In this document: piece by piece, positions 7,077 to 14,262 of the stretch
How the letters are laid out: every line of letters starts with the position of its first letter
How positions within the stretch are numbered: the stretch's first letter is position 1
Assembly: GCA_017505745.1 (NCBI GenBank)
Contig: JAFVOP010000018.1
Location: 1 to 53,266 of the forward strand
Source: Clostridia bacterium
Lineage (GTDB): Bacteria; Bacillota; Clostridia; Oscillospirales; CAG-272
Direction: 5' to 3'
DNA: 53,266 nucleotides
Made by a program: the position numbers and the translations under genes
The notes under the pieces: generated by a model
Seen by the model: only the letters and a program-made list of their open reading frames with translations
The model's database searches: none
What the model was told of the DNA's origin: nothing

Positions 7077-8336
7077 TTAAACCGATTTTTTTGCAAATTT
7101 TCGGATCAACACCACAAGGTAGTGCACCGCAAGTCCAACCGCGATGGCAACCACAAGGTCAAAAACAACGGTCAGAACAAAGGTAAGCACAAGCACCAGC
7201 GTGTCGGTGATCGGTGCCTTCTTGCAGATCGCCACAAAATGCCGCCACTCACTCATATTGTAAGCCACCATAAAGAGCACCGCGGCAATCACCGGCATGG
7301 GGATCCACGCGGCATACGGCATCAGCAAGACAAGCACAAACAGCAGCACCACGGCGTGTATCATCGCCGAAACGGGCGAGCGTCCGCCGTTTTTGACGTT
7401 TGCCGCCGTGCGCGCAATTGCCCCCGTTGCGGGGATTCCCCCAAAGAGTGCCGAGCAAATGTTACCTGTGCCCTGCGCAATCAGCTCGGTGTTGGAATCG
7501 TGCGTGTCATCGATCATGCGATCAGACACCACGCAGGAGAGCAACGACTCGATGGCCGCAAGGATCGCAATGGTAAACGCGTTGGGAATCAGTGTGATGA
7601 TTTTTTCTGCCTGAAAGGTTGGAAGCGAAAACGTAGGAAGCGACCGATCGATCGTATAAAGATCGCCAATGGTATTGACTCGAAGTTTGGCGAGAAGAAC
7701 CGCCGCCGTAAGAACGAACACCGCGATCAGCGAGCCGGGAATTTTTTTGCTGACGCGAGGCCAAACAATCAGAATGGCAAGCGCGACAAGACCGACAGCA
7801 AGTGCCAAGGGGTTGAGGGTGGTAATCGACGCGGCAATTGCTTCCAGCTTTTCCATGGACTCCACGGCGTGTGTACCGGGGGCAAAGGTCAGCCCGAGAA
7901 AATCCTTGATCTGACCGATGACAATGGTAACGGCGATCCCCGAGGTAAAGCCAACCGTTATGGTCTCGGGAATATATTTGATCAGCGAGCCAAGACGAAG
8001 TAATCCCATGATCGCCAAGATCGCGCCCGCCATCAGTGTTGCTATGGCAAGCCCGTCCACTCCGTGTTGGGCGACGATTCCGGCAACGATGGTGGCAAAG
8101 GCGGCGGTAGGCCCCGAAATATTCACGCGACTTCCGCCGAGAACCGCGATGACAAAGCCCGCAACGATCGCCGTGTACAGTCCTTTTTCGGGTGAGACTC
8201 CCGATGCGATTGCAAGCGCAATCGACAAAGGAAGCGCGATAATGGCTACAATCAGTCCCGCCACAAGATCGTTGACAAATTGTTTTTTCGAGTAGCTCTT
8301 ACATACCTCGAGCAACTTCGGTCTGAAAAATTTCAT
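7077..8336 (-). CDS. SulP-family anion transporter lacking a STAS domain
   Basis: A 419-residue inner-membrane protein with 10-12 hydrophobic spans. Family hallmarks: PLSIALAIASGVSPEKGLY in the first helices, then GGSRVNISGPTAAF, GFTSGIAVTI and NICSALFGGIPATGAIART. SulP proteins carry sulfate, bicarbonate, C4-dicarboxylates or other anions. Most are 550-600 residues with a cytoplasmic C-terminal STAS domain; this one ends at RKFAKKSV, right after the last membrane span, with a normal stop and terminator. The substrate cannot be told from sequence. It sits between rsmA and a duplicated rsmA tail, on the opposite strand, so it was probably inserted there. Its own promoter is at 8379-8407. Confidence 0.9.
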   Translation of the reverse strand: MKFFRPKLLEVCKSYSKKQFVNDLVAGLIVAIIALPLSIALAIASGVSPEKGLYTAIVAGFVIAVLGGSRVNISGPTAAFATIVAGIVAQHGVDGLAIATLMAGAILAIMGLLRLGSLIKYIPETITVGFTSGIAVTIVIGQIKDFLGLTFAPGTHAVESMEKLEAIAASITTLNPLALAVGLVALAILIVWPRVSKKIPGSLIAVFVLTAAVLLAKLRVNTIGDLYTIDRSLPTFSLPTFQAEKIITLIPNAFTIAILAAIESLLSCVVSDRMIDDTHDSNTELIAQGTGNICSALFGGIPATGAIARTAANVKNGGRSPVSAMIHAVVLLFVLVLLMPYAAWIPMPVIAAVLFMVAYNMSEWRHFVAICKKAPITDTLVLVLTFVLTVVFDLVVAIAVGLAVHYLVVLIRKFAKKSV

Positions 8337-8378
8337 AATACGTCCTTCTGTAAGTTGTCAAATTGGATGCCGACGTAT

Positions 8379-8407
8379 ATTATACACGCTTTTTCAAAAA
8401 AACTCAA
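8379..8407 (-). promoter_or_regulatory. Promoter of the SulP gene
   Basis: Minus-strand -35 TTGAGT (8402-8407), 17-base spacer, -10 TATAAT (8379-8384). The stretch from here to 8554 holds no gene that I can see. Confidence 0.72.
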
Positions 8408-8554
8408 GGACTTTTTTCGCTTTTTTCTATAATTTTTCGTACAAGCACACGGGTTGTCGACACGGCGTGCTTGCGAGCCTTTTCAGCGATGACTCGCGGT
8501 TCTTTTCAAAAATGACATCTATGTTCTTTTCCAAAAAAACCGAACACAATACTT

Positions 8555-8761
8555 CTCTTCCGCACGGTCAAGGCGGCGTTCGGGCAGCGTCGGAAAACGC
8601 TGGTCAACGCCCTGGGCGCCGGCTTCCCGGATCTTTCGCGCGAGCAGATCACATATACCGTTACCGCCTGCGGCCACGATCTCAACGTCCGCGGCGAGCG
8701 CCTCGACATTGCGCAGTTTGTGGAGCTTTCCAACCGAATTTGCAACACGTTGCAAGTATAA
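8555..8761 (+). pseudogene. Duplicated 3' end of rsmA
   Basis: 207 bases that align without a gap to 6762-6968, the last 69 codons of rsmA including the stop. I count 7 substitutions in about the first 165 bases, several of them synonymous; the last 13 codons differ more (VELSDRIYEILKK against VELSNRICNTLQV). The reading frame is intact to its TAA, but there is no start region, so it cannot make RsmA. The pattern looks like the tail of a diverged rsmA allele, not a decayed fresh copy. It is probably a recombination remnant left when the rsmA-SulP segment arrived. Confidence 0.85.
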
Positions 8762-8764
8762 AAA

Positions 8765-8815
8765 ATTCACGGATATACGCTCCATCGGGAGTCGCATATC
8801 CGTGATTTTTATTTT
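8765..8815. terminator. Bidirectional intrinsic terminator
   Basis: CACGGATAT and ATATCCGTG flank an inner partly paired loop. T-rich tracts lie on both sides (ATTTTTATTTTT on plus; AATTTTTTATAC on minus). It serves the unknown gene 8809-9318. Confidence 0.8.
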
Positions 8816-9318
8816 TGCAAGGCCTTTTCCGCTTCGATCTCTGCCATGAGCTCCTCATAGAGCCGATCAAGAGTCCCCCGTAGCGTTTGACCGTTGGATT
8901 CGTAGCAATAATCAAATGCGAGCACGCAGTCTCCCTCCACCTCCGAGGAAGGAAAAAACTCCATATCCGAGCTCAGGAAAAACGCGTTTATCAAATTGGC
9001 AAATTGTTTGGAACGAAATAAAAAGGAAGGCGCCGAAACCTCAAAGGAAAGTATTTGCAAAGGCTCGGACAACAATACGGTCAACCTTGCCCCGTAAGCC
9101 ATGGACATTGCAGCCAATACCCCTGCAAGCTGTAAAACGTCCCTTTTGTGTTTGGAAGAGAGCGTTTTCCAAAAAGCATGCTCCGAAAACGCCTTTAAAA
9201 GATTCGAATCCAAATACATTCTCTCATCGCGTAGCTTTCTATTCTCGGTTTCGGTGTATTCCGCATAATAGAGCGTGCAAATAGTCACATCCTGAAGTTC
9301 CCTGTCCGTTTTTTTCAT
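8809..9318 (-). CDS. Protein of unknown function behind a structured RNA leader
   Basis: A 169-residue protein starting at ATG 9318 with GGAGGGT (9321-9327) 2 bases upstream of the start. No signal peptide or membrane span. The middle has LQLAGVLAAMSMAYGARLTVLL then LQILSFEVSAPSFLF and DMEFFPSS, suggesting an alpha/beta fold; the C-terminus is a charged helix (LYEELMAEIEAEKALQK). I recognise no family. The ribosome site lies just after the T-tract of the hairpin at 9334-9365, so expression is likely set by the RNA element upstream. A possible His-kinase-like HATPase core was considered (the weak pattern around residues 55-110) but the N/G boxes are missing. Confidence 0.6.
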   Translation of the reverse strand: MKKTDRELQDVTICTLYYAEYTETENRKLRDERMYLDSNLLKAFSEHAFWKTLSSKHKRDVLQLAGVLAAMSMAYGARLTVLLSEPLQILSFEVSAPSFLFRSKQFANLINAFFLSSDMEFFPSSEVEGDCVLAFDYCYESNGQTLRGTLDRLYEELMAEIEAEKALQK

Positions 9319-9333
9319 TTACCCTCCAAATAC

Positions 9334-9365
9334 AAAAAAGTGCGCGCAACCGAAGTCACACGCAC
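9334..9365 (-). terminator. Terminator hairpin of RNA copy 1
   Basis: An 11-bp stem with a UUCG loop (three G-U pairs included) followed by six T on the minus strand, 6 bases before GGAGGGT. Confidence 0.85.
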
Positions 9366-9514
9366 CGAAAAATGCATAGCCCCGATTGCTGCGACACAAT
9401 TTAACTTTTTTACACCATATCAACGACAAGCGTACAAAAAGGGAGCATACATTTTTACCGAAGTAAAAAATGTACACCAGTCGAGAATATGGACTCATAT
9501 TAAATTGTGTCGCA
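9334..9514 (-). ncRNA. Structured RNA element, copy 1 (leader/attenuator-like)
   Basis: On the minus strand a 15-bp stem (9500-9514 with 9390-9404, TGCGACACAATTTAA) closes a long irregular hairpin with inner pairs CCATAT/ATATGG and GAC/GTC and an apical TTCG-capped stem (TTTTTTAC-TTCG-GTAAAAA). Then comes a linker shared with copy 2, CAATCGGGGCTATGCAT, and a terminator GTGCGTGTGAC-TTCG-GTTGCGCGCAC plus six T. TATGCA in the linker can pair with TGCGTG in the terminator's 5' arm, giving a mutually exclusive antiterminator. The ribosome site of gene 8809-9318 follows at once. It matches no RNA family that I know. Confidence 0.72.
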
Positions 9515-9519
9515 TCCTT

Positions 9520-9548
9520 ATTTTATCACAAAAAAAGAGATTTGTAAA
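9520..9548 (-). promoter_or_regulatory. Promoter of RNA copy 1
   Basis: -35 TTTACA (9543-9548), 17-base spacer with a T-run, -10 TAAAAT (9520-9525). Transcription should begin near 9513, at the foot of the closing stem. Copy 2 has the same promoter layout. Confidence 0.82.
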
Positions 9549-9582
9549 CACTTGATTGCAAAAAATTCGGCATTATTTTCTG

Positions 9583-9636
9583 AATCGAATATTCGTGCCT
9601 GAAACGAGAACATACATTCTATGCATCGCCCCTTTA
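9583..9636 (-). CDS. Possible 17-residue leader or remnant peptide
   Basis: Minus-strand ATG at 9623-9625 region reads MHRMYVLVSGTNIRFRK then TAA. AAGGGG lies just before the ATG, after the terminator of RNA copy 2. This mirrors the position of gene 8809-9318 behind copy 1. It may be a short peptide gene or the remains of a second downstream gene. Very short, low confidence. Confidence 0.25.
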
Positions 9637-9641
9637 AATGC

Positions 9642-9669
9642 AAAAAAGTGCGCAGCCGAAGCCACGCAC
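9642..9669 (-). terminator. Terminator hairpin of RNA copy 2
   Basis: A 9-bp stem with a UUCG loop and six T on the minus strand. It is 2 bp shorter than in copy 1, with both arms shortened together. Confidence 0.85.
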
Positions 9670-9796
9670 CGAAAAATGCATAGCCTCGATTGCTGCGACA
9701 CAACTTCGTCTTCCAAAAGGATAAGCGAATAAGAGGTTGCATTTTTACCGAAAGTAAAATTGCCACCTTTTGAAAGACATATTCGGTTGTGTCGCA
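9642..9796 (-). ncRNA. Structured RNA element, copy 2
   Basis: Same plan as copy 1: closing stem TGCGACACAAC (9786-9796 with 9694-9704), inner pairs TCTTTC/GGAAGA and AAAAGG/CCTTTT in place of the different pairs of copy 1, apical TTTTAC-TTTCG-GTAAAA flanked by GCA/TGC, linker CAATCGAGGCTATGCAT, terminator GTGCGTGGC-TTCG-GCTGCGCAC and six T. The inner stem sequences differ from copy 1 yet both arms pair, which supports a conserved fold. GGCTATGCA can pair with TGCGTGGCT to form an alternative to the terminator. Confidence 0.72.
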
Positions 9797-9801
9797 CCCT
9801 T

Positions 9802-9830
9802 ATTCTATCACAAAAAAAGGAATTTGTAAA
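9802..9830 (-). promoter_or_regulatory. Promoter of RNA copy 2
   Basis: -35 TTTACA (9825-9830), 17-base spacer, -10 TAGAAT (9802-9807). It is nearly identical to the copy 1 promoter. Confidence 0.82.
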
Positions 9831-9901
9831 CACTTAACCGAAGAAATTTTTTGTAAATCCCTTAAAAAGATGTTTTTTCGCGAGAAAATTGCCAAATTCT
9901 A

Positions 9902-9930
9902 TTGCATTTTCGCGCGATTTGTTTTATAAT
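9902..9930 (+). promoter_or_regulatory. Promoter of ackA
   Basis: -35 TTGCAT (9902-9907), 17-base spacer, -10 TATAAT (9925-9930), about 100 bases before the start codon. The 5' leader shows no obvious riboswitch. Confidence 0.78.
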
Positions 9931-10029
9931 ATAGGATGACTTAAACTGCCGCGGAAAAATCCGTTGGCAAATATCTTATATTTCGTCCCCGCCGAAAAGC
10001 GACGGGAGACCTCAGGAGGAAACAGCATT

Positions 10030-11244
10030 ATGAAAATTCTGGTTGTAAACGCCGGCAGCTCGTCGCTGAAATATCAGCTCTTTGACATGAGCAACGGCAG
10101 CGTAATGGCAAAGGGTATTTGCGAAAAGATCGGCATCAACGCCACCAGCGGAAGCATTACCCACAAGCGCCCCAACGCCGAGCCCTTTAGCGCAGACATC
10201 CCGATTCCCGATCACAACACTGCCATCAAGCTGGTGCTTGAAAAGCTCACCGATAAGGAGCTGGGCGTGATTTCCGACGTTTCCGAGATCGCGGCCGTTG
10301 GTCACCGCTTTGTGCACGGCGGCAAGCTGAAGGAATCCAACATCCTCAACGAGGAGATTCTGGCTTACATCGAATCGATCGTTCCGATCAACCCCCTGCA
10401 CGGCCCCGCATCTCTGAAGGGCGTATACGCTTGCATCAAGGCAATGCCCAACGTTCCGCAGGTCGGTGTATATGACAGTGCCTTCTTTGCGCAAATGCCA
10501 GAGGCAGCTTATACCTATGCAATTCCCTACGAGTGGACCGAAAAATACGGCATCCGCCGCTACGGCTTCCACGGAACCTCGCACCGCTACGTTTCCCAGG
10601 AGGCTGCCAAGTACATCGGCAAGCCGATTGAGGATCTGAAGATCATCACCTGCCACCTCGGCTCGGGCTCTTCGGTTTCGGCCATCAAAAACGGCATCGC
10701 CGTAGACACCTCCATGGGCTTTACTCCCCAGGACGGCCTGGCAATGGGCACCCGTTGCGGTCCTCTCGATCCCTCGATCGTCACCTTCCTGATCAACAAG
10801 GGCTTTACGGCAGACGAGCTTGACACGGCGCTTACCAAGAAGTCGGGTCTGATCGGTGTATCGGGCGTATCGAGCGACGCGCGCGACGTTTGGGCGGCTG
10901 TAGAGCAGGGCAACGAGCGTGCAAAGCTGGCTATGGATCTGGTTGTACATCACACCAAGAAGCTGGTGGGAAGCTACATCGCAGAGATGAACGGCGTTGA
11001 CGTGATCGTCATCACCGCAGGACTGGGTGAGAACGATTGCCGCGTACGCAACATGATCTTTACCAACATGGAATACCTTGGCATCAAGATCAACGAGGAG
11101 CTGAACATGAACGCACCTCGCGGAACCACTGTTGAGCTGACCGCAGAGGGCTCCAAGGTTCGCGTGCTCATCCTCCCCACCGACGAGGAGCTGATGATCG
11201 CAAAGGATACCCAGCGCCTGGCCAACGAGTTCTACGCAAAATAA
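10030..11244 (+). CDS. ackA: Acetate kinase
   Basis: 404 residues from ATG 10030 with AGGAGG upstream. It converts acetyl phosphate and ADP to acetate and ATP, the energy-yielding last step of acetate fermentation. Motifs: N-terminal VNAGSSSLKYQLFD (phosphate-binding), VGHRFVHGG, FHGTSHRYVS, TCHLGSGSS, the GFTPQDGLAMGTRCGPLD signature and ITAGLGENDCRVR. Length matches the family. No pta gene is next to it in this window; it is transcribed alone, between its own promoter and terminator. Confidence 0.97.
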   Translation: MKILVVNAGSSSLKYQLFDMSNGSVMAKGICEKIGINATSGSITHKRPNAEPFSADIPIPDHNTAIKLVLEKLTDKELGVISDVSEIAAVGHRFVHGGKLKESNILNEEILAYIESIVPINPLHGPASLKGVYACIKAMPNVPQVGVYDSAFFAQMPEAAYTYAIPYEWTEKYGIRRYGFHGTSHRYVSQEAAKYIGKPIEDLKIITCHLGSGSSVSAIKNGIAVDTSMGFTPQDGLAMGTRCGPLDPSIVTFLINKGFTADELDTALTKKSGLIGVSGVSSDARDVWAAVEQGNERAKLAMDLVVHHTKKLVGSYIAEMNGVDVIVITAGLGENDCRVRNMIFTNMEYLGIKINEELNMNAPRGTTVELTAEGSKVRVLILPTDEELMIAKDTQRLANEFYAK

Positions 11245-11251
11245 GAGCGAT

Positions 11252-11285
11252 AAAAAACCGCACCTCAACCGGAGGTGCGGTTTTT
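11252..11285 (+). terminator. Intrinsic terminator of ackA
   Basis: AAAAACCGCACCT-CAACCGG-AGGTGCGGTTTTT. It may also act on the AraC gene arriving from the other side. Confidence 0.9.
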
Positions 11286-11316
11286 GTATGCAAGGTCTCA
11301 CGCGGCGGTAGCGCAA

Positions 11317-12186
11317 TCAAATAACGCTACCGTAAGTGCTACTTGTCCCCCGCTTTTGTCCCTTTTTGTATTGCAGCGGAGTGATGCCAAATTGCTTTTT
11401 AAACAAAGATATAAAATATGAGCTATCCGAAATTCCCACGCTCATACAAGCCTCGGTAACCGTAGCCCCATCCAACAGCAGCTTTGCGGCCTGCGAAAGC
11501 TTTTGAAAAATCAAATATTGGTGAAAGGAAAGATGCAAATAGCGGCGAAACCAGCGATTCATCGTAGCGGTACTAACAAAATGCCGCTTTGAAAGATCTG
11601 CCTGACTGTTGATGGATGCAAAATTTTGGTTGATATCCTCCAGAATCTGCTGCAACGCAACGGGAATATCGGCTCTTGCAGAAGCATTGGAATCCACTTC
11701 CTCAAGCAACGCTAAAACCTGCAATACCTGAGAGGTTTGCCGAAGCGACGTTTTTCGTTCTTCGGTATCATATCTTAACCGAGTAAGCAACGAAACCAAA
11801 CGGGCTTGTTGATCGGAGTCCAGAGAAAGAACCGGATAAAAGTGCTCCTTATGCAAAAAAGCAAATAGCTCGCAATCCATGCGATCGTCCACCCAAAAAC
11901 AAAACCACTCTTGCACACGGGATTCGCGAAAAATACAAACGTGCGGAGTGCCGGCCTTGGAGATGACCGCTTCCCCGGGACGAACGTCGTAGACCTTGCC
12001 GTCAATAAGAAACGAGAGGTTACCGGAAACGTTGTAAAGAAGCTCCATATGCGGATGAATATGAAGCGGCTCCAGAGAAGGATCGTTTACATCAACAAAT
12101 TCGCATTGATGTCGAACTGCATACGGAATAATGGGAACAAAGGCAAGCCGTTGCTCCATTTTAGGGGGATAAATTGGCTCGTACAT
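11317..12186 (-). CDS. AraC-family transcriptional regulator with N-terminal cupin domain
   Basis: 289 residues from ATG 12186 (GGGAGG 5 bases upstream; an ATG at 12198 overlaps that ribosome site and is less likely). Residues 35-110 form a cupin (LHIHPHMELLYNVSGNLSF...DVRPGEAVISKAGTPH) that would bind a sugar. The last 100 residues hold two helix-turn-helix units, the second VTEACMSVGISDSSYFISLFKKQFGITPLQYKK. It is divergent from an alpha-galactosidase gene, which it probably activates in response to a galactoside. Confidence 0.88.
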   Translation of the reverse strand: MYEPIYPPKMEQRLAFVPIIPYAVRHQCEFVDVNDPSLEPLHIHPHMELLYNVSGNLSFLIDGKVYDVRPGEAVISKAGTPHVCIFRESRVQEWFCFWVDDRMDCELFAFLHKEHFYPVLSLDSDQQARLVSLLTRLRYDTEERKTSLRQTSQVLQVLALLEEVDSNASARADIPVALQQILEDINQNFASINSQADLSKRHFVSTATMNRWFRRYLHLSFHQYLIFQKLSQAAKLLLDGATVTEACMSVGISDSSYFISLFKKQFGITPLQYKKGQKRGTSSTYGSVI

Positions 12187-12252
12187 ATTCCCTCCCATTT
12201 GATCGAAATCTTTTATTTTTTGATTGAATAATTATAGAAATAGGAAAACTGA

Positions 12253-12287
12253 TATGATATTATATCATAGAAAGCAAGAAAAGTCAA
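12253..12287 (-). promoter_or_regulatory. AraC promoter with overlapping palindrome (intergenic 12187-12343)
   Basis: Minus-strand -35 TTGACT (12282-12287), 17-base spacer, -10 TATAAT (12259-12264). The -10 lies inside the palindrome TATGATA-TTA-TATCATA (12253-12269). A regulator bound there would block its own promoter. The opposing galactosidase promoter is not clear to me. Confidence 0.6.
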
Positions 12288-12343
12288 GCAATTGCCCATG
12301 CTTTATCAAATAAGACTGTCAGTAGAAAAAAGGAGTGTTTCCA

Positions 12344-14188
12344 ATGATCACTTTGTCAACAACGGCTCGCATCAACGGCATGCAATGGAATCTTTCCGAA
12401 AACCGTCTTCCCACACTTCTTGCCACGGCTCAGGACGAACACGGTACGGAAGGATACGTCTACCGAAAGCTCTCTTTGAAAAATCCGGGAAAGGAAAACA
12501 GCCCGCAGATCAGTGAGATTGTGACCCTTGGTGTAGAGCTTCCCTGTAAGGATACCGCTGTTTTTCATTCCTTGAACGGCGACAACCGCACGCAAAACAG
12601 CTTTTTGCCCTATAACAGGAGCCTGCAGGTGGGAGATTGCTTTACCTTTGAGCCTTTTGAAGGTCGCTCCTCCGACACCTCCGCATTTCCGATCTTTGAT
12701 TTGACGCTGGATGGGCATCCCTTCCTGTTTGCCGTTGGCTACACGGGACAGTGGAAGGCAGAGATCGCCCGTACCGAAACGGCGGTTACGGTGCAGATCG
12801 GTCACGGATATGCAGACTTCTACCTGTTGCCCGGAGAAGACGTGCAGCTGCCGTCGGCACTGGTGATGGAAGGACAGCCAAACGAAGATACCGCATCGCT
12901 TCGGCGTCGCTTCCGTCGGGTTCTGGCAACCGATTTCAATCCTTTGCCCGCACACATGGACTATCCGCCTCTCTCCATCCAGCAGTATGACCGTTATAAA
13001 CGGACTCCGCAATGGGATATGTGGGTTTCCTATGAGGGTCAGCTCCGCTCGGTAGAAAAGGCGGCCGCATGCAAATACATTGACACCTATTGGCTGGATG
13101 CCGCTTGGTTCCCCGGCCGCTTCCCCCACGGTGTGGGAAATTACTCCTATACCGAGGCACTTTCCAAGGGATTGAAGCCGATTGCGGATGCTGCGCACGA
13201 AAGAGACATGCATTTTATGGTATGGTTTGAGCCTGAGCGTGCACGCGCCGGCACCGAGACCTTTGAGCAGCACCCCGAATTCCTGCTCTCGGCAAAAAGC
13301 ATTGGCGAGGAGGACAGCTTCCTGTACAAGCTGGACGACCGTCTGGTGAATCTGGGGCGTGAGGATGCCTACCAATACGTCTATGAAAACGTGTCGCGCT
13401 TGCTCCGTGAGAATCACATTGACTATTACCGCCAGGACTTCAATATGCGTCCCATGCGCTATTGGGTAGAAAATGACGAGCCCGGTCGGCTGGGAATCAA
13501 TGAATTGAAGCACATCCGCAACCTGTACCGCTTGTGGGATTCCCTGAAAGAGGAATTCCCCGGACTCTTCATCGACAACTGCTCCAGCGGTGGCAGACGC
13601 CTGGACCTGGAGGCCCTGCGCCGCGCGGTTCCCATGTGGCGTAGTGACGTGACCTGTCGCCCGGTGTCCGAAACCGAGCACAGTGACGTATGGAACCAGA
13701 ATATCACACTTTCCCTGAGCGAATACCTCCCCTATCATTGCACGGGAGCATGGGTACCGATTGCAAACCAAATGCGTGCCGCTGCTACCATTGCGGTAGG
13801 TGTGGATTACGACGTGCTCAATGAAGAATTTGACTTTGCTCGCGCACAAACCGCACTCGCGGAGGTCGTTCGGCTCCGCAAGTATCACAAGGGAGATTTC
13901 TATCCCCTTTCCTCTCCAACGCTGAACGAGGACGTGTTCATTTCCTATCAGTTCGCATTGGATGGTGACGGTGTTGTTTACGTCTTCCGTCGCGTGGACT
14001 GCAAGGAAACGGTGCATACCGTCAAGCTGCAGAGCATTGACCGCGAGGCCACCTACCTTCTGCGCATCTCCGATGAAGACTATGCCGTGCGGGAGGAACA
14101 GGTACGCGGTGCGGATCTGCTTTGCGGATACTCGATAGAGCTTCCGCTTCCGCAATCCAGCGCCGTGATCGAATACCGCAAGCTTTGA
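12344..14188 (+). CDS. Alpha-galactosidase, glycoside hydrolase family 36
   Basis: 614 residues from ATG 12344 (AGGAG 8 bases upstream). It hydrolyses terminal alpha-galactosyl residues from sugars such as melibiose or raffinose. An N-terminal beta-sandwich (about 1-215) precedes the barrel, which has YWLDAAWFPG near residue 248, MVWFEPERA, YYRQDFN with the likely nucleophile D365, and the acid-base region DNCSSGGRRLD from residue 411. A C-terminal beta domain ends the protein. With no signal peptide it should be cytoplasmic, acting on imported galactosides; no sugar transporter gene lies nearby. Confidence 0.92.
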   Translation: MITLSTTARINGMQWNLSENRLPTLLATAQDEHGTEGYVYRKLSLKNPGKENSPQISEIVTLGVELPCKDTAVFHSLNGDNRTQNSFLPYNRSLQVGDCFTFEPFEGRSSDTSAFPIFDLTLDGHPFLFAVGYTGQWKAEIARTETAVTVQIGHGYADFYLLPGEDVQLPSALVMEGQPNEDTASLRRRFRRVLATDFNPLPAHMDYPPLSIQQYDRYKRTPQWDMWVSYEGQLRSVEKAAACKYIDTYWLDAAWFPGRFPHGVGNYSYTEALSKGLKPIADAAHERDMHFMVWFEPERARAGTETFEQHPEFLLSAKSIGEEDSFLYKLDDRLVNLGREDAYQYVYENVSRLLRENHIDYYRQDFNMRPMRYWVENDEPGRLGINELKHIRNLYRLWDSLKEEFPGLFIDNCSSGGRRLDLEALRRAVPMWRSDVTCRPVSETEHSDVWNQNITLSLSEYLPYHCTGAWVPIANQMRAAATIAVGVDYDVLNEEFDFARAQTALAEVVRLRKYHKGDFYPLSSPTLNEDVFISYQFALDGDGVVYVFRRVDCKETVHTVKLQSIDREATYLLRISDEDYAVREEQVRGADLLCGYSIELPLPQSSAVIEYRKL

Positions 14189-14201
14189 TCCTTGCATGCA
14201 C

Positions 14202-14240
14202 AAAAAACAGGCATCCGCTAAAACACGGTTGCCTGTTTTT
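14202..14240 (+). terminator. Intrinsic terminator of the alpha-galactosidase gene
   Basis: AAAAAACAGGCA...TGCCTGTTTTT; a partly paired loop separates the arms. Confidence 0.82.
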
Positions 14241-14262
14241 GAATGGTAACACTTTGCAAAGC

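Noticed and set aside
8467-8805. Plus-strand 112-residue frame over the rsmA remnant
   Set aside because: It reads the remnant in a different frame from RsmA and gives an Arg-rich sequence without motifs.
9334-9796. 6S RNA
   Set aside because: Long hairpin and size are similar, but the closing stem is perfect and followed by a conserved linker and a separate terminator, and no typical 6S central bubble can be placed.
9323-9840. Insertion sequence or MITE pair with TGCGACACAA terminal inverted repeats
   Set aside because: Each repeat unit has a promoter in front, a terminator behind and paired changes in inner stems, and no target-site duplications are visible. A structured transcript explains this better.
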